Assembly: GCA_016706685.1 (NCBI GenBank)
Contig: JADJJE010000002.1
Location: 186,001-250,000, forward strand
DNA from: Sandaracinaceae bacterium
GTDB lineage: Bacteria; Myxococcota_A; Polyangia; Polyangiales; Houyiibacteriaceae
DNA length: 64,000 bases
Direction of reading: 5' to 3'
Part shown: in pieces, positions 16,293 through 24,718 of the stretch
How positions within the stretch are numbered: position 1 is the first letter of the stretch
Layout of the letters: each line of letters opens with the position of its first letter
Position numbers and translations under genes: made by a program
The notes under the pieces: model-generated
Databases searched by the model: none
The model's input: only the letters and a program-made list of their open reading frames with translations
Told to the model about the DNA's origin: nothing

Positions 16293-18289
16293 CGCCGGTT
16301 CGACGCGGCCTCGCGGCGCTGCTGCTGGGGTCCTACGCCGCCGTCGCAGCGCTGTGCGTCTCGGGCGTGCTCGCGGGGTCTCCGTCGCCCGGGGCGGCGC
16401 AGCTGCTGAGCCCGGGCCCGCTTTCGCGCGCGCACCACGAGCTCGAGGGGGACGACAACTGCATCCGCTGTCACGCGTCCGGTCGTCAGGTGCCCGCGCA
16501 GCGCTGCCTCGGGTGCCACGACGACCTCGCCAGCCGCATCCGCGCCGGCCAGGGGCTGCACGGCACCACCTACCGCGGTCAGGCGTGCGCGGGGCGCTGC
16601 CACGTGGAGCATCGTGGCCGCGACGCGCGCTTGGTGCGCTGGCCGGCGGGCGGCATGAACAGCTTCGACCACCGCGACACGGGCTGGCCGCTCGAGGGAG
16701 CCCACGTGGCGGCAAGCTGCCGGGACTGCCACCGCGGGGCCAACGAGCGCGGCAACCCCACGTTCCTGAACGCCAGCCCGCGGTGCGCGTCGTGCCACCA
16801 AGACGTGCACCAAGGCCGGCTCGGGACGGCCTGTCAGTCGTGCCACGACCAGACGGACTTCGAGCGCGCCAACCGCGCCGCCTTCAGCCACGCACAGACC
16901 CGCTTCCCGCTGCGCGGTGGCCACACCAGCGTGGCGTGCGCGGCCTGCCACGGCACACCTCCCGAGTGGCTGGGCATCGAGTTCTCCACCTGCGCGTCGT
17001 GCCACCAGGACCCGCACGAGGGGCGCCTCGGGGCGCAGTGCGTGTCGTGCCACAACGAGTTCAGCTGGGCCGACACCACGCGCGGCTTCGCGCACCCCGG
17101 CCTCAGCCTGGGCGGCGGCCACCGCGGCGTGGCCTGCGCGTCCTGCCACGACCAGGGCAACACCGAGGCGCCCAGCGGCGGCGCGCGCTGCGTGAGCTGC
17201 CACCGCCCCGTGCACGAGGCGCCGCTCGGCAACCGCTGCGAGACCTGCCACCGCAGCATCGAGTGGCTGGGGCTGCCGCGCCGCGTGGGCCTCGAGGCGC
17301 ACCCGCTCACCGCGTTCCCGCTGGTGGCGCAGCACGCCGACGTGGCCTGCGCCGAGTGCCACGAGCTGAGCATGCCGCGGCCGGAGCGCTACCGCGGGCT
17401 CGAGTTCGACCAGTGCGCCGACTGCCACGCGGACGTGCACGCCGGCGAGTTCGCGGGGCGCGCCCAAGCGGACTGCGCCAGCTGCCACACGCCGCACGGC
17501 TTTCACCCCACCACGTTCGGCGTGGCGGCCCACGCGTCCACGGACTTCCCGCTCACCGGGCTGCACACCGCGGTGCCCTGCGCCGGCTGTCACGGCGCCG
17601 AGCGCCCGCGGCATGACCTGCGGGTGCCCGAGCAGGCCTGCGCCTCGTGCCACGAGAACCCACACGGCAACCAGTTCCGGCGCGAGATGGCGCAGGGGGG
17701 CTGCGCGTCGTGTCACCAGACCACGGGCTGGAGCAGCGCCACCGGGGCCCGCGTTCCGCACACCACCTGGCCGCTGACGGGCGCCCACGCGCAAGCCGCC
17801 TGCGAGGGCTGTCACGCACCCAGCGCCGCCGAGCGCGCCGCCGGGGTCACGCAGCCCCGCTACCGGGGTGTGCCGCGTGACTGCGAGGGCTGCCACGAGG
17901 ACACCCACGCCGGGCAGTTCCGCAGCAGCGAGCCCCTGCGTGGGTGCGCGGACTGCCACGAGACCACGGCCTTCACGCTGCCCGACTGGGACCACGCGGC
18001 CATGACCACGTTCCCCATCGACGGAAGGCACCAAGACGTCTCGTGCGCGGGCTGCCACGCGAGCGTGACGCTGCGCAATGGGGCTTCGTCCGTGCGCTAC
18101 CGCCTGGGCTACCGTGAGTGCCGTGACTGCCACGCCGACCCCCACGCCACGCCCGAAGCCCCCGCGCCCCGCGACGTGTCGGCCGAGACGCTGGGCGTGT
18201 GCCCCATGGGCGGGGACAGTGGCGCCGTGACCCAGGCGAGCGGGGGCACCCCCACGCTGGCGGAGCTAGCCGAGTGGGTGTGGCCATGA
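16277..18289 (+). CDS. Giant multiheme c-type cytochrome with 23 haem motifs
   Basis: A 670-residue exported protein. A signal anchor or signal peptide covers about residues 8-35. I count 22 CxxCH motifs plus one CxxxCH (CAGRCH), that is 23 candidate covalent haem c sites, about one per 28 residues. The sequence is built from repeated units with hydrophobic-G-H-x2-V-x-C-xx-CH and C-xx-CH-x-D-x-H cores (CASCHQDPH, CADCHADVH, CEGCHEDTH), so extra His residues for bis-His ligation abound. Such proteins form periplasmic or trans-envelope electron wires. The ATG at 16277 gives an N-terminal signal and overlaps the cytochrome b gene; the open frame further upstream is not coding. The stop overlaps the next ATG (ATGA). 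Confidence 0.9.
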   Translation: MDLRVAPVRRGLAALLLGSYAAVAALCVSGVLAGSPSPGAAQLLSPGPLSRAHHELEGDDNCIRCHASGRQVPAQRCLGCHDDLASRIRAGQGLHGTTYRGQACAGRCHVEHRGRDARLVRWPAGGMNSFDHRDTGWPLEGAHVAASCRDCHRGANERGNPTFLNASPRCASCHQDVHQGRLGTACQSCHDQTDFERANRAAFSHAQTRFPLRGGHTSVACAACHGTPPEWLGIEFSTCASCHQDPHEGRLGAQCVSCHNEFSWADTTRGFAHPGLSLGGGHRGVACASCHDQGNTEAPSGGARCVSCHRPVHEAPLGNRCETCHRSIEWLGLPRRVGLEAHPLTAFPLVAQHADVACAECHELSMPRPERYRGLEFDQCADCHADVHAGEFAGRAQADCASCHTPHGFHPTTFGVAAHASTDFPLTGLHTAVPCAGCHGAERPRHDLRVPEQACASCHENPHGNQFRREMAQGGCASCHQTTGWSSATGARVPHTTWPLTGAHAQAACEGCHAPSAAERAAGVTQPRYRGVPRDCEGCHEDTHAGQFRSSEPLRGCADCHETTAFTLPDWDHAAMTTFPIDGRHQDVSCAGCHASVTLRNGASSVRYRLGYRECRDCHADPHATPEAPAPRDVSAETLGVCPMGGDSGAVTQASGGTPTLAELAEWVWP

Positions 18290-19181
18290 CGCAGTCGCAG
18301 GCGCTCGCGTTCCTGCTGGTCTCCGCCGCGCTGTCGGCGGCGCTCGGGATCGCAGTGGCGCAGCGCCCAGCGCCCGAGCGCCCCGGCGGCGCACACACGC
18401 GTCGCTCACCGAGGGCCTGGCCTGCACCGCCTGCCACACCACCGAGGGCTGGTCGCTGGCCGTGGGCAGCGGCGGGCAGGGGTTCGACCACTCCACCACC
18501 GGCTTCCCGCTCACGGGCCAGCACCAGAACACCGCGTGCGCGCAGTGCCATGTGGACGGCCAGCGCACGGTGCGCGCCTGCGTGTCCTGCCACGAAGACA
18601 CGGAGCACCAGGGGCGCCTCGGCCGCGAGTGCGCGCAGTGCCACAACGCCGTCTCCTGGCAGCAGACCGACGCCATCGCGCTGCACCGCCAGACGCGGCT
18701 CCCGCTCACGGGCATGCACGTGCTGGCCGACTGCACGGGCTGCCATCGCCGCACGGGCGAGCGGCAGTGGACCGACGTGCCCTCCGACTGCTTCGGCTGC
18801 CACGCGCGGGACTACTTCAACCTGGGCACGCACCCGCTGCACAGCGGCCACGGCGGCGGCACCCCGTTCCCGCGGGACTGCGCGCTGTGTCACCGGCCCA
18901 GCAGTTGGAGCCCGGCCTTCGCGTCGCCCTCCGCGGTGGACGGCTCGAGCGCGGCGCTCCGGCAGGTGGACCACGACGCCTTCTTCCGCATCAGCACCGG
19001 CAGCCACCGCGACGCGCCCTGCGAGTCGTGCCACGCGAGCGCCTCGCTGCCCCAGCGCCTGCGCTGCGCCGACGGCTGCCACGCGCACCGCCTCTCGGCC
19101 ATCACCGCGCAGCACAGCCGCCCGGTGGGCTTGCAGGCGGCCAGCTGTCTCTCGTGCCACCCCGGGGGGGCCGTGCCATGA
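18286..19181 (+). CDS. Decaheme c-type cytochrome, frameshifted near its N-terminus
   Basis: The ATG at 18286 overlaps the previous stop and opens a clear signal peptide (ALAFLLVSAALSAALGIAVA). The frame then becomes meaningless, while the overlapping frame continues with LACTACHTTEGW and nine further haem sites, ending at 19181. The switch lies at about 18381-18400, near CCCC and a CACACA run; the span is one base short of a multiple of three, so a single-base deletion is the simplest cause. The restored protein (about 298 residues) has nine CxxCH motifs plus one CxxxCH (CADGCH). It shares the repeat style of its 23-motif neighbour and is presumably its partner. The next gene overlaps by ATGA. 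Confidence 0.8.
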
Positions 19182-20926
19182 GGCGCGTAGGGCAACTCAC
19201 GCGCGCGCTGCGCGGGGCCCTCCTCGTGGGCGCCTTCGTGCTGGCGGGCCTCTCGAGCAGCCCTCCTGCGCGCGCGCAGCTTCCCGAACACCCCGCGGGC
19301 AGCGTGGCCGTGCGCGTCACCGCCGTGGCCGGCGAGCACGCCTTCATCGAGCCCGGGGCCAGCGCCGGCCTCTACCCCGGGGCCACCGTGGTGTTCGGCG
19401 ACGCGCGCTACGAGGTGGAGCAAGTGGCGCGCGGCTCGGCCAGCGTGCGCATCGGAAGCAGCCTGCCGGCCCCGCTCGCCATCGGCGCCGAGGGCGTGCT
19501 CGACGGCGCGCCGCAGGCCCACGCCCAGCAGCAGATGCAGCCCGAGACCATCACGCGCCGCGAGGCCCGGCCGCTCGCTGCCTACCGAGGCCAGTGGCCC
19601 GAGGCGCGCCCCCCGGCGGAGGATCAGCACCCGCAGCACGTCCCGCTCGGCCCCGCGCAGCGCACCAACCAGCGCCTCCAGCTGGTGCTCTCGGGCAGCC
19701 AGCTGGTGCAGGTGCCCATCGGCAGCACCCAGCGCGCCTACGGCCGCACCGTGCTGCGCGCCCAGCTGCGGGCGCAGCCCACGGACTTGCCGCTGGTGTT
19801 CGACGTGGACGCCGCGCTGCAGCTCTACCTGGGCGGCGGCATGGACATGCGCGCCGGCAGCGCCTCGCGGCCCATCGTGCGGGTGCGCGCGCTGCAGGCC
19901 GTGTACGGCGAGCGTGGCTCGTTCTACGCGGCGGTGGGGCGCCTGCGCTACGCGGCCCCGCTGATCGGCACGCTGGACGGCGCTTCCGTGCTGTCTCCCG
20001 CGTGGCGCGGCCTCCAGATCGGCGCGTTTGGTGGCTTCCCGCCGGACCCGCGCTCGTCGGCGCCCAGCATCGCTGCCGCACGCTTTGGTGTGGTGGCGCA
20101 GTACGAAGACGCCGAGTCGGCGCTGCGGCCGAGCGGCACGCTGGTGGTGCACGGCTCGGTGTTCGGCGGCCAGCTGGACGAGCGTCGCCTCAACCTGGCC
20201 GGCTCCATCTTTCCGGGCACCACCCGCGTGGGCGCGCACCTCGAGCTCTCGCTCTACGACTTCATCGAGCGCTTCACCACCAAGCGCCTCGAGGTGAGCG
20301 CGGCGGGCGCGGACTTCAGCACTCGCTTCGGCGACCTGGACCTGAGCGCGCGCTTCGACATGCGCAAGCCCGACCGCTCACGCTGGCTGGACGCCCAGCT
20401 GCCGCCGGGCTGGCTGTGCCTCGCGGTGCCCAGCGCCCGCACGCTGAGCGACGCCGAGGACGAGAACTGCAACGGCAACGACGCGCGCTACGTGGGGGCG
20501 CTGACCGCCCGCCTCGCCCTGGGCCGCACGAGGCTCGCGCTCGGGGGCTCGCTGGTGCACACACAGGGCGCGGCCGGCCTCGAGCGCGCCACCGCGTTTG
20601 CCACGCTGCGCCAGCCGCTGGGCGCCGAGGGCACCACGTTCGTGGAGGCCACGCTGTCGGCGGGGGGCGGGCTGCTGCTGGCCAGCTACGCCGGAGGCAT
20701 CGCCGCGGGCGGCCTGCTGCTCAACCAGACCCTCGAGCTCTCGGGGCGCTATCGCGGCACGGTGGGGCGCTACCGGGCGGACCTGGGCTACTGGAACCAG
20801 CAGCGCGTGGGCATGACGGCCGAGTGGCGCGGCCCGGCCACGCTGCGCCTCGACGTGGACGCCTGGCTCGCGCTCGACGTGCGCGGCGTGTCGGTGTTCC
20901 TCACCGCCGTCTGGCGCGTGCTGTAG
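19178..20926 (+). CDS. Predicted outer-membrane beta-barrel of a porin-cytochrome cluster
   Basis: A 582-residue protein with a signal peptide cleaved after ARA (near residue 33), a short N-terminal domain (residues about 40-100, SVAVRVTAVAGEHAFIEPG), a Gln/Pro-rich spacer, and then about 400 residues of alternating strands (for example VLRAQLRAQ, RLALGRTRLALGGSLVH) ending FLTAVWRVL. This fits a large outer-membrane barrel. Encoded directly after two multiheme cytochromes with ATGA overlaps, it takes the position of the porin in porin-cytochrome conduits such as MtrAB or OmbB-OmaB, although I cannot claim homology. A plain solute porin is the alternative. Confidence 0.72.
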   Translation: MRRVGQLTRALRGALLVGAFVLAGLSSSPPARAQLPEHPAGSVAVRVTAVAGEHAFIEPGASAGLYPGATVVFGDARYEVEQVARGSASVRIGSSLPAPLAIGAEGVLDGAPQAHAQQQMQPETITRREARPLAAYRGQWPEARPPAEDQHPQHVPLGPAQRTNQRLQLVLSGSQLVQVPIGSTQRAYGRTVLRAQLRAQPTDLPLVFDVDAALQLYLGGGMDMRAGSASRPIVRVRALQAVYGERGSFYAAVGRLRYAAPLIGTLDGASVLSPAWRGLQIGAFGGFPPDPRSSAPSIAAARFGVVAQYEDAESALRPSGTLVVHGSVFGGQLDERRLNLAGSIFPGTTRVGAHLELSLYDFIERFTTKRLEVSAAGADFSTRFGDLDLSARFDMRKPDRSRWLDAQLPPGWLCLAVPSARTLSDAEDENCNGNDARYVGALTARLALGRTRLALGGSLVHTQGAAGLERATAFATLRQPLGAEGTTFVEATLSAGGGLLLASYAGGIAAGGLLLNQTLELSGRYRGTVGRYRADLGYWNQQRVGMTAEWRGPATLRLDVDAWLALDVRGVSVFLTAVWRVL

Positions 20927-20932
20927 CGCGGC

Positions 20933-21505
20933 TCAGGGCGCGCCGGCGGCCTGCGGGCAGCTGGGGTTCCCGTCCAGCTGGAGGCGGTCGTTCTCGGGGT
21001 CATCGCGCCCCGACCAGTGGCACGACACGCAGAAGTTCTGGCGCCCGTTGGCCGTGGCCAGCTCGTACGCCGCGTCGTAGTTGCGCTCTTCGTCATGCTC
21101 GCCCGCCGAGCCCCGGTAGCTGTGGCAGCTGGACGACGTGCACGTGGTGTTCAGCCCGCTGGCCGATGGACCGATGCTCGGGTCGTGGCAGTTCTGGCAG
21201 CTGACGTCGTGCGCACCCCGCAGGCGGAAGCAGTCTTCGGGGTGCTCGCCCGCCTCGAGCGCCGGGCACCACGAGAACTCCTGGTGGCAGTTGCCGCAGG
21301 CCACATCGAGGCGCAGCGCCGGGTGGTCGGGCCGCATGGGGCTGCACAGCGGTGTCAGGTCCGCGCGCGCCGTGAGGTCGTAGTCCGACTGGTGGCAGGT
21401 CACGCACTCGTCCTGCCCAATGACCTGCCGGTCCGAGTCGTGCGGCCCCGTGGTGCATCCCGCTAGGGCTACCAGACACCACAGCAGCCGACGGGCGATT
21501 CGCAT
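20933..21505 (-). CDS. Multiheme c-type lipoprotein (5 haem motifs)
   Basis: A 190-residue lipoprotein: MRIARR followed by a hydrophobic segment and lipobox ALAGC (Cys about residue 17). Haem motifs are CVTCH, CGNCH, CQNCH, CTSSSCH (a rarer CxxxxCH) and CVSCH. It is convergent with the barrel gene, with only 6 bp between the stops, so it has its own promoter. If it is placed on the outer leaflet it could be the terminal or surface-facing cytochrome of the conduit. The open frame upstream of 21505 is not expected to be coding, since the signal peptide begins here. Confidence 0.85.
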   Translation of the reverse strand: MRIARRLLWCLVALAGCTTGPHDSDRQVIGQDECVTCHQSDYDLTARADLTPLCSPMRPDHPALRLDVACGNCHQEFSWCPALEAGEHPEDCFRLRGAHDVSCQNCHDPSIGPSASGLNTTCTSSSCHSYRGSAGEHDEERNYDAAYELATANGRQNFCVSCHWSGRDDPENDRLQLDGNPSCPQAAGAP

Positions 21506-21552
21506 GGGCACAGTGTCCTCCCGGAACGGGACGCGCGCCACTGCGTGTGGGC

Positions 21553-22122
21553 TCACAGCTGGATGCCGGCCCAGAGCACAGAGAGGTCCAGCTCGATCGC
21601 GTCGAACGGCTCGGCGCGCACCCGTTGGTCGTCGTGGTGAGTGGCGAGCGTGACCCAGCGCCCGTGCTCGAGGCGCAGCACCTCCAGCGTGTGCAGCAGG
21701 GGATTCACCAGCCAAGCGTGGCCCACGCCTTCACGCGCGTAGATGGGCAGCTTGAGCGTGCGGTCCACCTTTTCGGTGGAGGGTGAGAGCACCTCGCAGA
21801 CCCAATCGGGACGAGTCTCGACGTAGGCCTCGTTGCTGAAGTGGCTCACCGTGGTGAGGCGCCAGCCCCCGAGGTCAGGAACGAGGATGTCGCCGCCCAG
21901 GTGCAGCTCCGGCTCGGCCACGATGAACCAGCCGCCGGGGCCGCCCTTGCCACGCTTGAACGGCGGGCCCAGCTCCTCCGCGAGCCCAGTCGCCGCTGCG
22001 GCGTGCGGCATGGCAGGCCGTGGGTGGACGTACAGCGAACCGGCGAGCACCTCAGCCACCTTGTTCTCGGGCGCGTCTAGAACGTCCTCGTAGGTGGCAA
22101 AGCGGCGAGCAGGGTCGGTCAT
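21553..22122 (-). CDS. Uma2 (DUF820) family PD-(D/E)xK nuclease-like protein
   Basis: A 189-residue protein with the Uma2/DUF820 fold pattern: N-terminal TYEDVLDAPENKVAEVLAG, a central PDLGGWR strand, PDWVCEVLSPST with the conserved acidic/Glu pair of the PD-(D/E)xK core, and VGHAWLVNP. Family members are putative restriction-endonuclease-like proteins that are greatly expanded in cyanobacteria and myxobacteria; their target is unknown. A paralogue lies at 48014-48610. Not obviously part of an operon. Confidence 0.88.
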   Translation of the reverse strand: MTDPARRFATYEDVLDAPENKVAEVLAGSLYVHPRPAMPHAAAATGLAEELGPPFKRGKGGPGGWFIVAEPELHLGGDILVPDLGGWRLTTVSHFSNEAYVETRPDWVCEVLSPSTEKVDRTLKLPIYAREGVGHAWLVNPLLHTLEVLRLEHGRWVTLATHHDDQRVRAEPFDAIELDLSVLWAGIQL

Positions 22123-22203
22123 GACCTGGCCAGGATAGCGGACCGGGCGGCGGTCCGCATCGGCGTCACCTCCGCGGGCCTCCCGCGCCCGAGAGCGCGA
22201 GGA

Positions 22204-22797
22204 CTACGAGCCCGGCTTCGGCGCGATGACCTTGGGGCGCAGCTTGTCGCTCACCGGCCGGCGCGTGACCGCGATGGTGGGCTCGGCGCGCGAGCGCTCG
22301 AACACCGGTGGGCCACCCGGGCGCTTCTTGTCCGGCTTCCGACCGCCACCCATGGGCTTGGCGGGCACGCGCGGGCCAGCCAGCGTCTCCATGCGCCCCT
22401 CGAGGGCCGCCTGCCAGCGCGCCGCCGTGGTGGGGCTGGGGAAGATGCCGCCCATGAGCTGGTGCAGGCGCACGCGCGCGGTGCGGCTGCCGATGCCCTC
22501 GGGGCGTGTGGCTTGCTGCAGCAGCTCGATGGCCGCCTTCAGCTGCTTTGCGGTCTGCGGGATCTGCGGCGGCTCCGCCGGCTCCCCACCCGCGGCCCGC
22601 AAGCGCCCGAGCGCCTCGGTCAGCACGGGATACCAGGCTTCGGCCTCTTCCACGGAGGGAAGCGCGCCGAGCGACTCGGTCAGATGAACCTCACCGTCGG
22701 CGTTGAGCCGACCGGGGATGGTGCGAGCCTTCAACAAGTTGATGGCTCTCGTGAGCTCCTCGAAGGTCTCGGGGGTGCGCGGTGGCTGCGATGACAT
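22204..22797 (-). CDS. Hypothetical protein with basic Pro/Arg-rich C-terminus
   Basis: A 197-residue protein. The N-terminal 125 residues look helical (FEELTRAINLLKAR, AKQLKAAIELLQQA are two similar helices, suggesting an internal repeat); the last 60 residues are rich in Pro, Arg, Lys and Gly and probably disordered or nucleic-acid binding. The ATG at 22797 has a strong Shine-Dalgarno GGAGGG 4 nt upstream (22802-22807), which decides against longer starts at 22809 and beyond. No family recognised. Confidence 0.65.
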   Translation of the reverse strand: MSSQPPRTPETFEELTRAINLLKARTIPGRLNADGEVHLTESLGALPSVEEAEAWYPVLTEALGRLRAAGGEPAEPPQIPQTAKQLKAAIELLQQATRPEGIGSRTARVRLHQLMGGIFPSPTTAARWQAALEGRMETLAGPRVPAKPMGGGRKPDKKRPGGPPVFERSRAEPTIAVTRRPVSDKLRPKVIAPKPGS

Positions 22798-22925
22798 GAC
22801 GCCCTCCATATACACCAGAGTGGGCATATGTCTCGCCGAGGGGGTGACGTTGGTACGGAATGCCGTTCGGGCGGGGCAATACGGGCTACCGCTGCGGTCC
22901 CACCACCCCGGGGACGACCTGCGCC

Positions 22926-23819
22926 TCACGGCCGCGCGTTCAACGCCCAGTCATACGGCGTGTACGCGATCCGCATGCGCTCGTCCGCCACCTGCACCCG
23001 CGTGGCCTCGTGCTCCGTGTGCGCCACCAAGAACGCGCGCACGCCGCCCGCGGCCTGGAAGTCGCCCGCGAACCACTCGAAGATCTGGCTGACCACCACG
23101 CGCCGGCGCCGGCTGTCGACGCTGGTGGACTGGCCCACGAACTGCCGCGTGAGGCGGGTCAGCGAGGCGTCCAGGTTCTCGGCGGTGAAGGGCGTGCGGT
23201 CCAGCCAAGGGCAGCCCACGCTGGCGCAGTTCACGGCGAAGTGGATGCGCGGCTCGCTGAACTGCGCGCGGATGATGTCGTTCTCGAGCGCGTTCAGCGT
23301 GCGCGGGTTGCCGGCCACGGTGTGCGTGATGGTGTCGAAGAAGCCGGGCACGCTCATCACGCTGTCGATGGGGAAGCGCTCCACCACCGCGCTCACGGTC
23401 AGGATGTTGTAGGCGTTGATGTAGAACGCCAGCTGCGCGCTGCGCTCGGGGTAGGCCACGGGGCTGGCGTTGGCCACGGCCTCCACCACTTGCCGCAGCG
23501 TGGCCTGGTCGCCCGCGTTGGCCAGCAGCGCGGCATACCGGAAGCCGCCGTCCTCGGTGGCATAGGTGCTCAGCAGCCCGGCCCAGGCCGTCACGTCGAA
23601 CGACGTGGGCGCCGGCATCGCGGCGTTGGGCGCCGGCTCGGGATCTACTGTGGGCGGCGTGAGCGCGGCCTCGCCCTCGGGCTCCGCCGGCGTGGTGCGC
23701 GTGGCCACGGGCGCGCTGCCCTCGCTGCCCTCGGCGCTGGTGGCGCCTCCGTTGCCTCCGCCGCAAGCGCTGAGGACCAGAGACAAACAGACCAGGGTAC
23801 GCCGCGTGGTGGAGAGCAT
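22926..23819 (-). CDS. DUF547 lipoprotein
   Basis: A 297-residue lipoprotein with lipobox LVLSAC (Cys about residue 19), a Gly/Ala/Pro-rich linker to about residue 70, then a DUF547 domain. Diagnostic segments are AFYINAYNILTV, HFAVNCASVGCPWL with the conserved paired Cys, and a C-terminal IFEWFAGDF. DUF547 proteins have a papain/transglutaminase-like fold; no substrate is established. The start at 23819 puts the signal peptide at the N-terminus. The promoter region upstream contains the long G-run described separately. Confidence 0.87.
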   Translation of the reverse strand: MLSTTRRTLVCLSLVLSACGGGNGGATSAEGSEGSAPVATRTTPAEPEGEAALTPPTVDPEPAPNAAMPAPTSFDVTAWAGLLSTYATEDGGFRYAALLANAGDQATLRQVVEAVANASPVAYPERSAQLAFYINAYNILTVSAVVERFPIDSVMSVPGFFDTITHTVAGNPRTLNALENDIIRAQFSEPRIHFAVNCASVGCPWLDRTPFTAENLDASLTRLTRQFVGQSTSVDSRRRRVVVSQIFEWFAGDFQAAGGVRAFLVAHTEHEATRVQVADERMRIAYTPYDWALNARP

Positions 23820-23869
23820 GCCGCAGCGTACTCCCAAGCGGCCGAGACGTTAGCCGCGTTCATCGCTCC

Positions 23870-23908
23870 GGGGAAGGGGGGGGGGGTCCCGGGGGGCGAG
23901 GGGGGGGG
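23870..23908 (+). other. G-quadruplex-type G-run cluster in a divergent promoter region
   Basis: Four runs, G4, G11, G6 and G9, are separated by AA, TCCC and CGA. This satisfies the classical four-tract G-quadruplex pattern on the + strand. It sits in the 215-bp gap between the divergent DUF547 and TetR genes, where a folded structure could affect transcription of either. The run lengths may be imprecise because homopolymers are error-prone. Confidence 0.6.
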
Positions 23909-24034
23909 CGGCGACGAACAAAACCGAGCGCGGGCGGGCCGCGCCGGCCCCCCGCCAGCCCACGCCCACGCCCACGTGGGAGAGCGTCCCTCGAGCGGCG
24001 CCGCCCGGATGTGTGATATCCCGCCCCCGTCTGC

Positions 24035-24718
24035 ATGGCCGCCACCAAGAAACCCCGAGGCCCCGGTCGCCCGCGCACCGGGCAGGCCCCTGCCATCGAC
24101 ACCGACGAGTGCCTGCGGGTGGCCCTGCGCGAGTTCGCGGACACCGGCTTCGAGGCGGCTAGCGTGCGGGAGATCGCGCGGCGCCTGGGGGTGACACACG
24201 CGCTCCTGCGGCACCACTTCGGGTCCAAGCAGGAGCTGTGGGAGGCCACCGTGGACTGGAGCTTCGGCTCCATGAACCGCGAGCTCACGGCGCGGCTCGA
24301 GCACGTGCTGCGCTCGGGGGACCTGCGCCTCGGGCTGCGCAGCCTGATCGTGGAGTACGTGAAGCTGTCCGCCACGTTCTCGGACAACCTCAGCATCGTC
24401 ACGCGCGAAGGGGCGCTCGGTGGCCCGCGCATGGACTACATCGTGGAGCGCCACGTGCGCGTGTTCGTGCAGGTGGCGCGCAGCATGGTGCAGCAGGCCC
24501 AGGGGCAGGGGCAGCTGCGCGACGTCCCATGGCAGGCCATCTTCTTCTTGGTGTTCAGCGGAGGGCCGGCGGTGTTCGCCATGAGCGCCTTCAACAGCGC
24601 GCTCGACGACACGCAGCCCTCACCCGCCGATGACGTGGAGCGTTACGCAAACGCCATCGCCACCATCGTGCTGGACGGCCTGTTGCGCACGCCGCCCCTG
24701 CCCGGTCAGAGCGCGTAG
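24035..24718 (+). CDS. TetR/AcrR family transcriptional regulator
   Basis: A 227-residue regulator. The N-terminal helix-turn-helix domain (residues about 25-72) contains ALREFADTGFEAASVREIARRLGVTHALLRHHFGS; the C-terminal ligand-binding domain begins with the KQELWEATVD segment. A basic, Pro/Arg-rich tail of about 20 residues precedes the HTH. It faces the amidohydrolase-kinase-acyl-CoA dehydrogenase operon convergently and overlaps its last gene by 13 nt. It may sense an acyl or aromatic ligand metabolised by that operon, but that is inference. It shares style with the second TetR at 52541. Confidence 0.92.
   Translation: MAATKKPRGPGRPRTGQAPAIDTDECLRVALREFADTGFEAASVREIARRLGVTHALLRHHFGSKQELWEATVDWSFGSMNRELTARLEHVLRSGDLRLGLRSLIVEYVKLSATFSDNLSIVTREGALGGPRMDYIVERHVRVFVQVARSMVQQAQGQGQLRDVPWQAIFFLVFSGGPAVFAMSAFNSALDDTQPSPADDVERYANAIATIVLDGLLRTPPLPGQSA

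Noticed and set aside
16354..17616. Regular spacing of similar segments that at first resembled a CRISPR or tandem-repeat array
   Set aside because: The periodicity comes from CxxCH-coding units of the 23-motif cytochrome; repeats are degenerate at the DNA level and there are no spacers.
24007..24021. Imperfect GGAT...ATCC repeat before the TetR start, considered as an operator
   Set aside because: Only 4-bp perfect arms with a poorly matched centre; could easily arise by chance.
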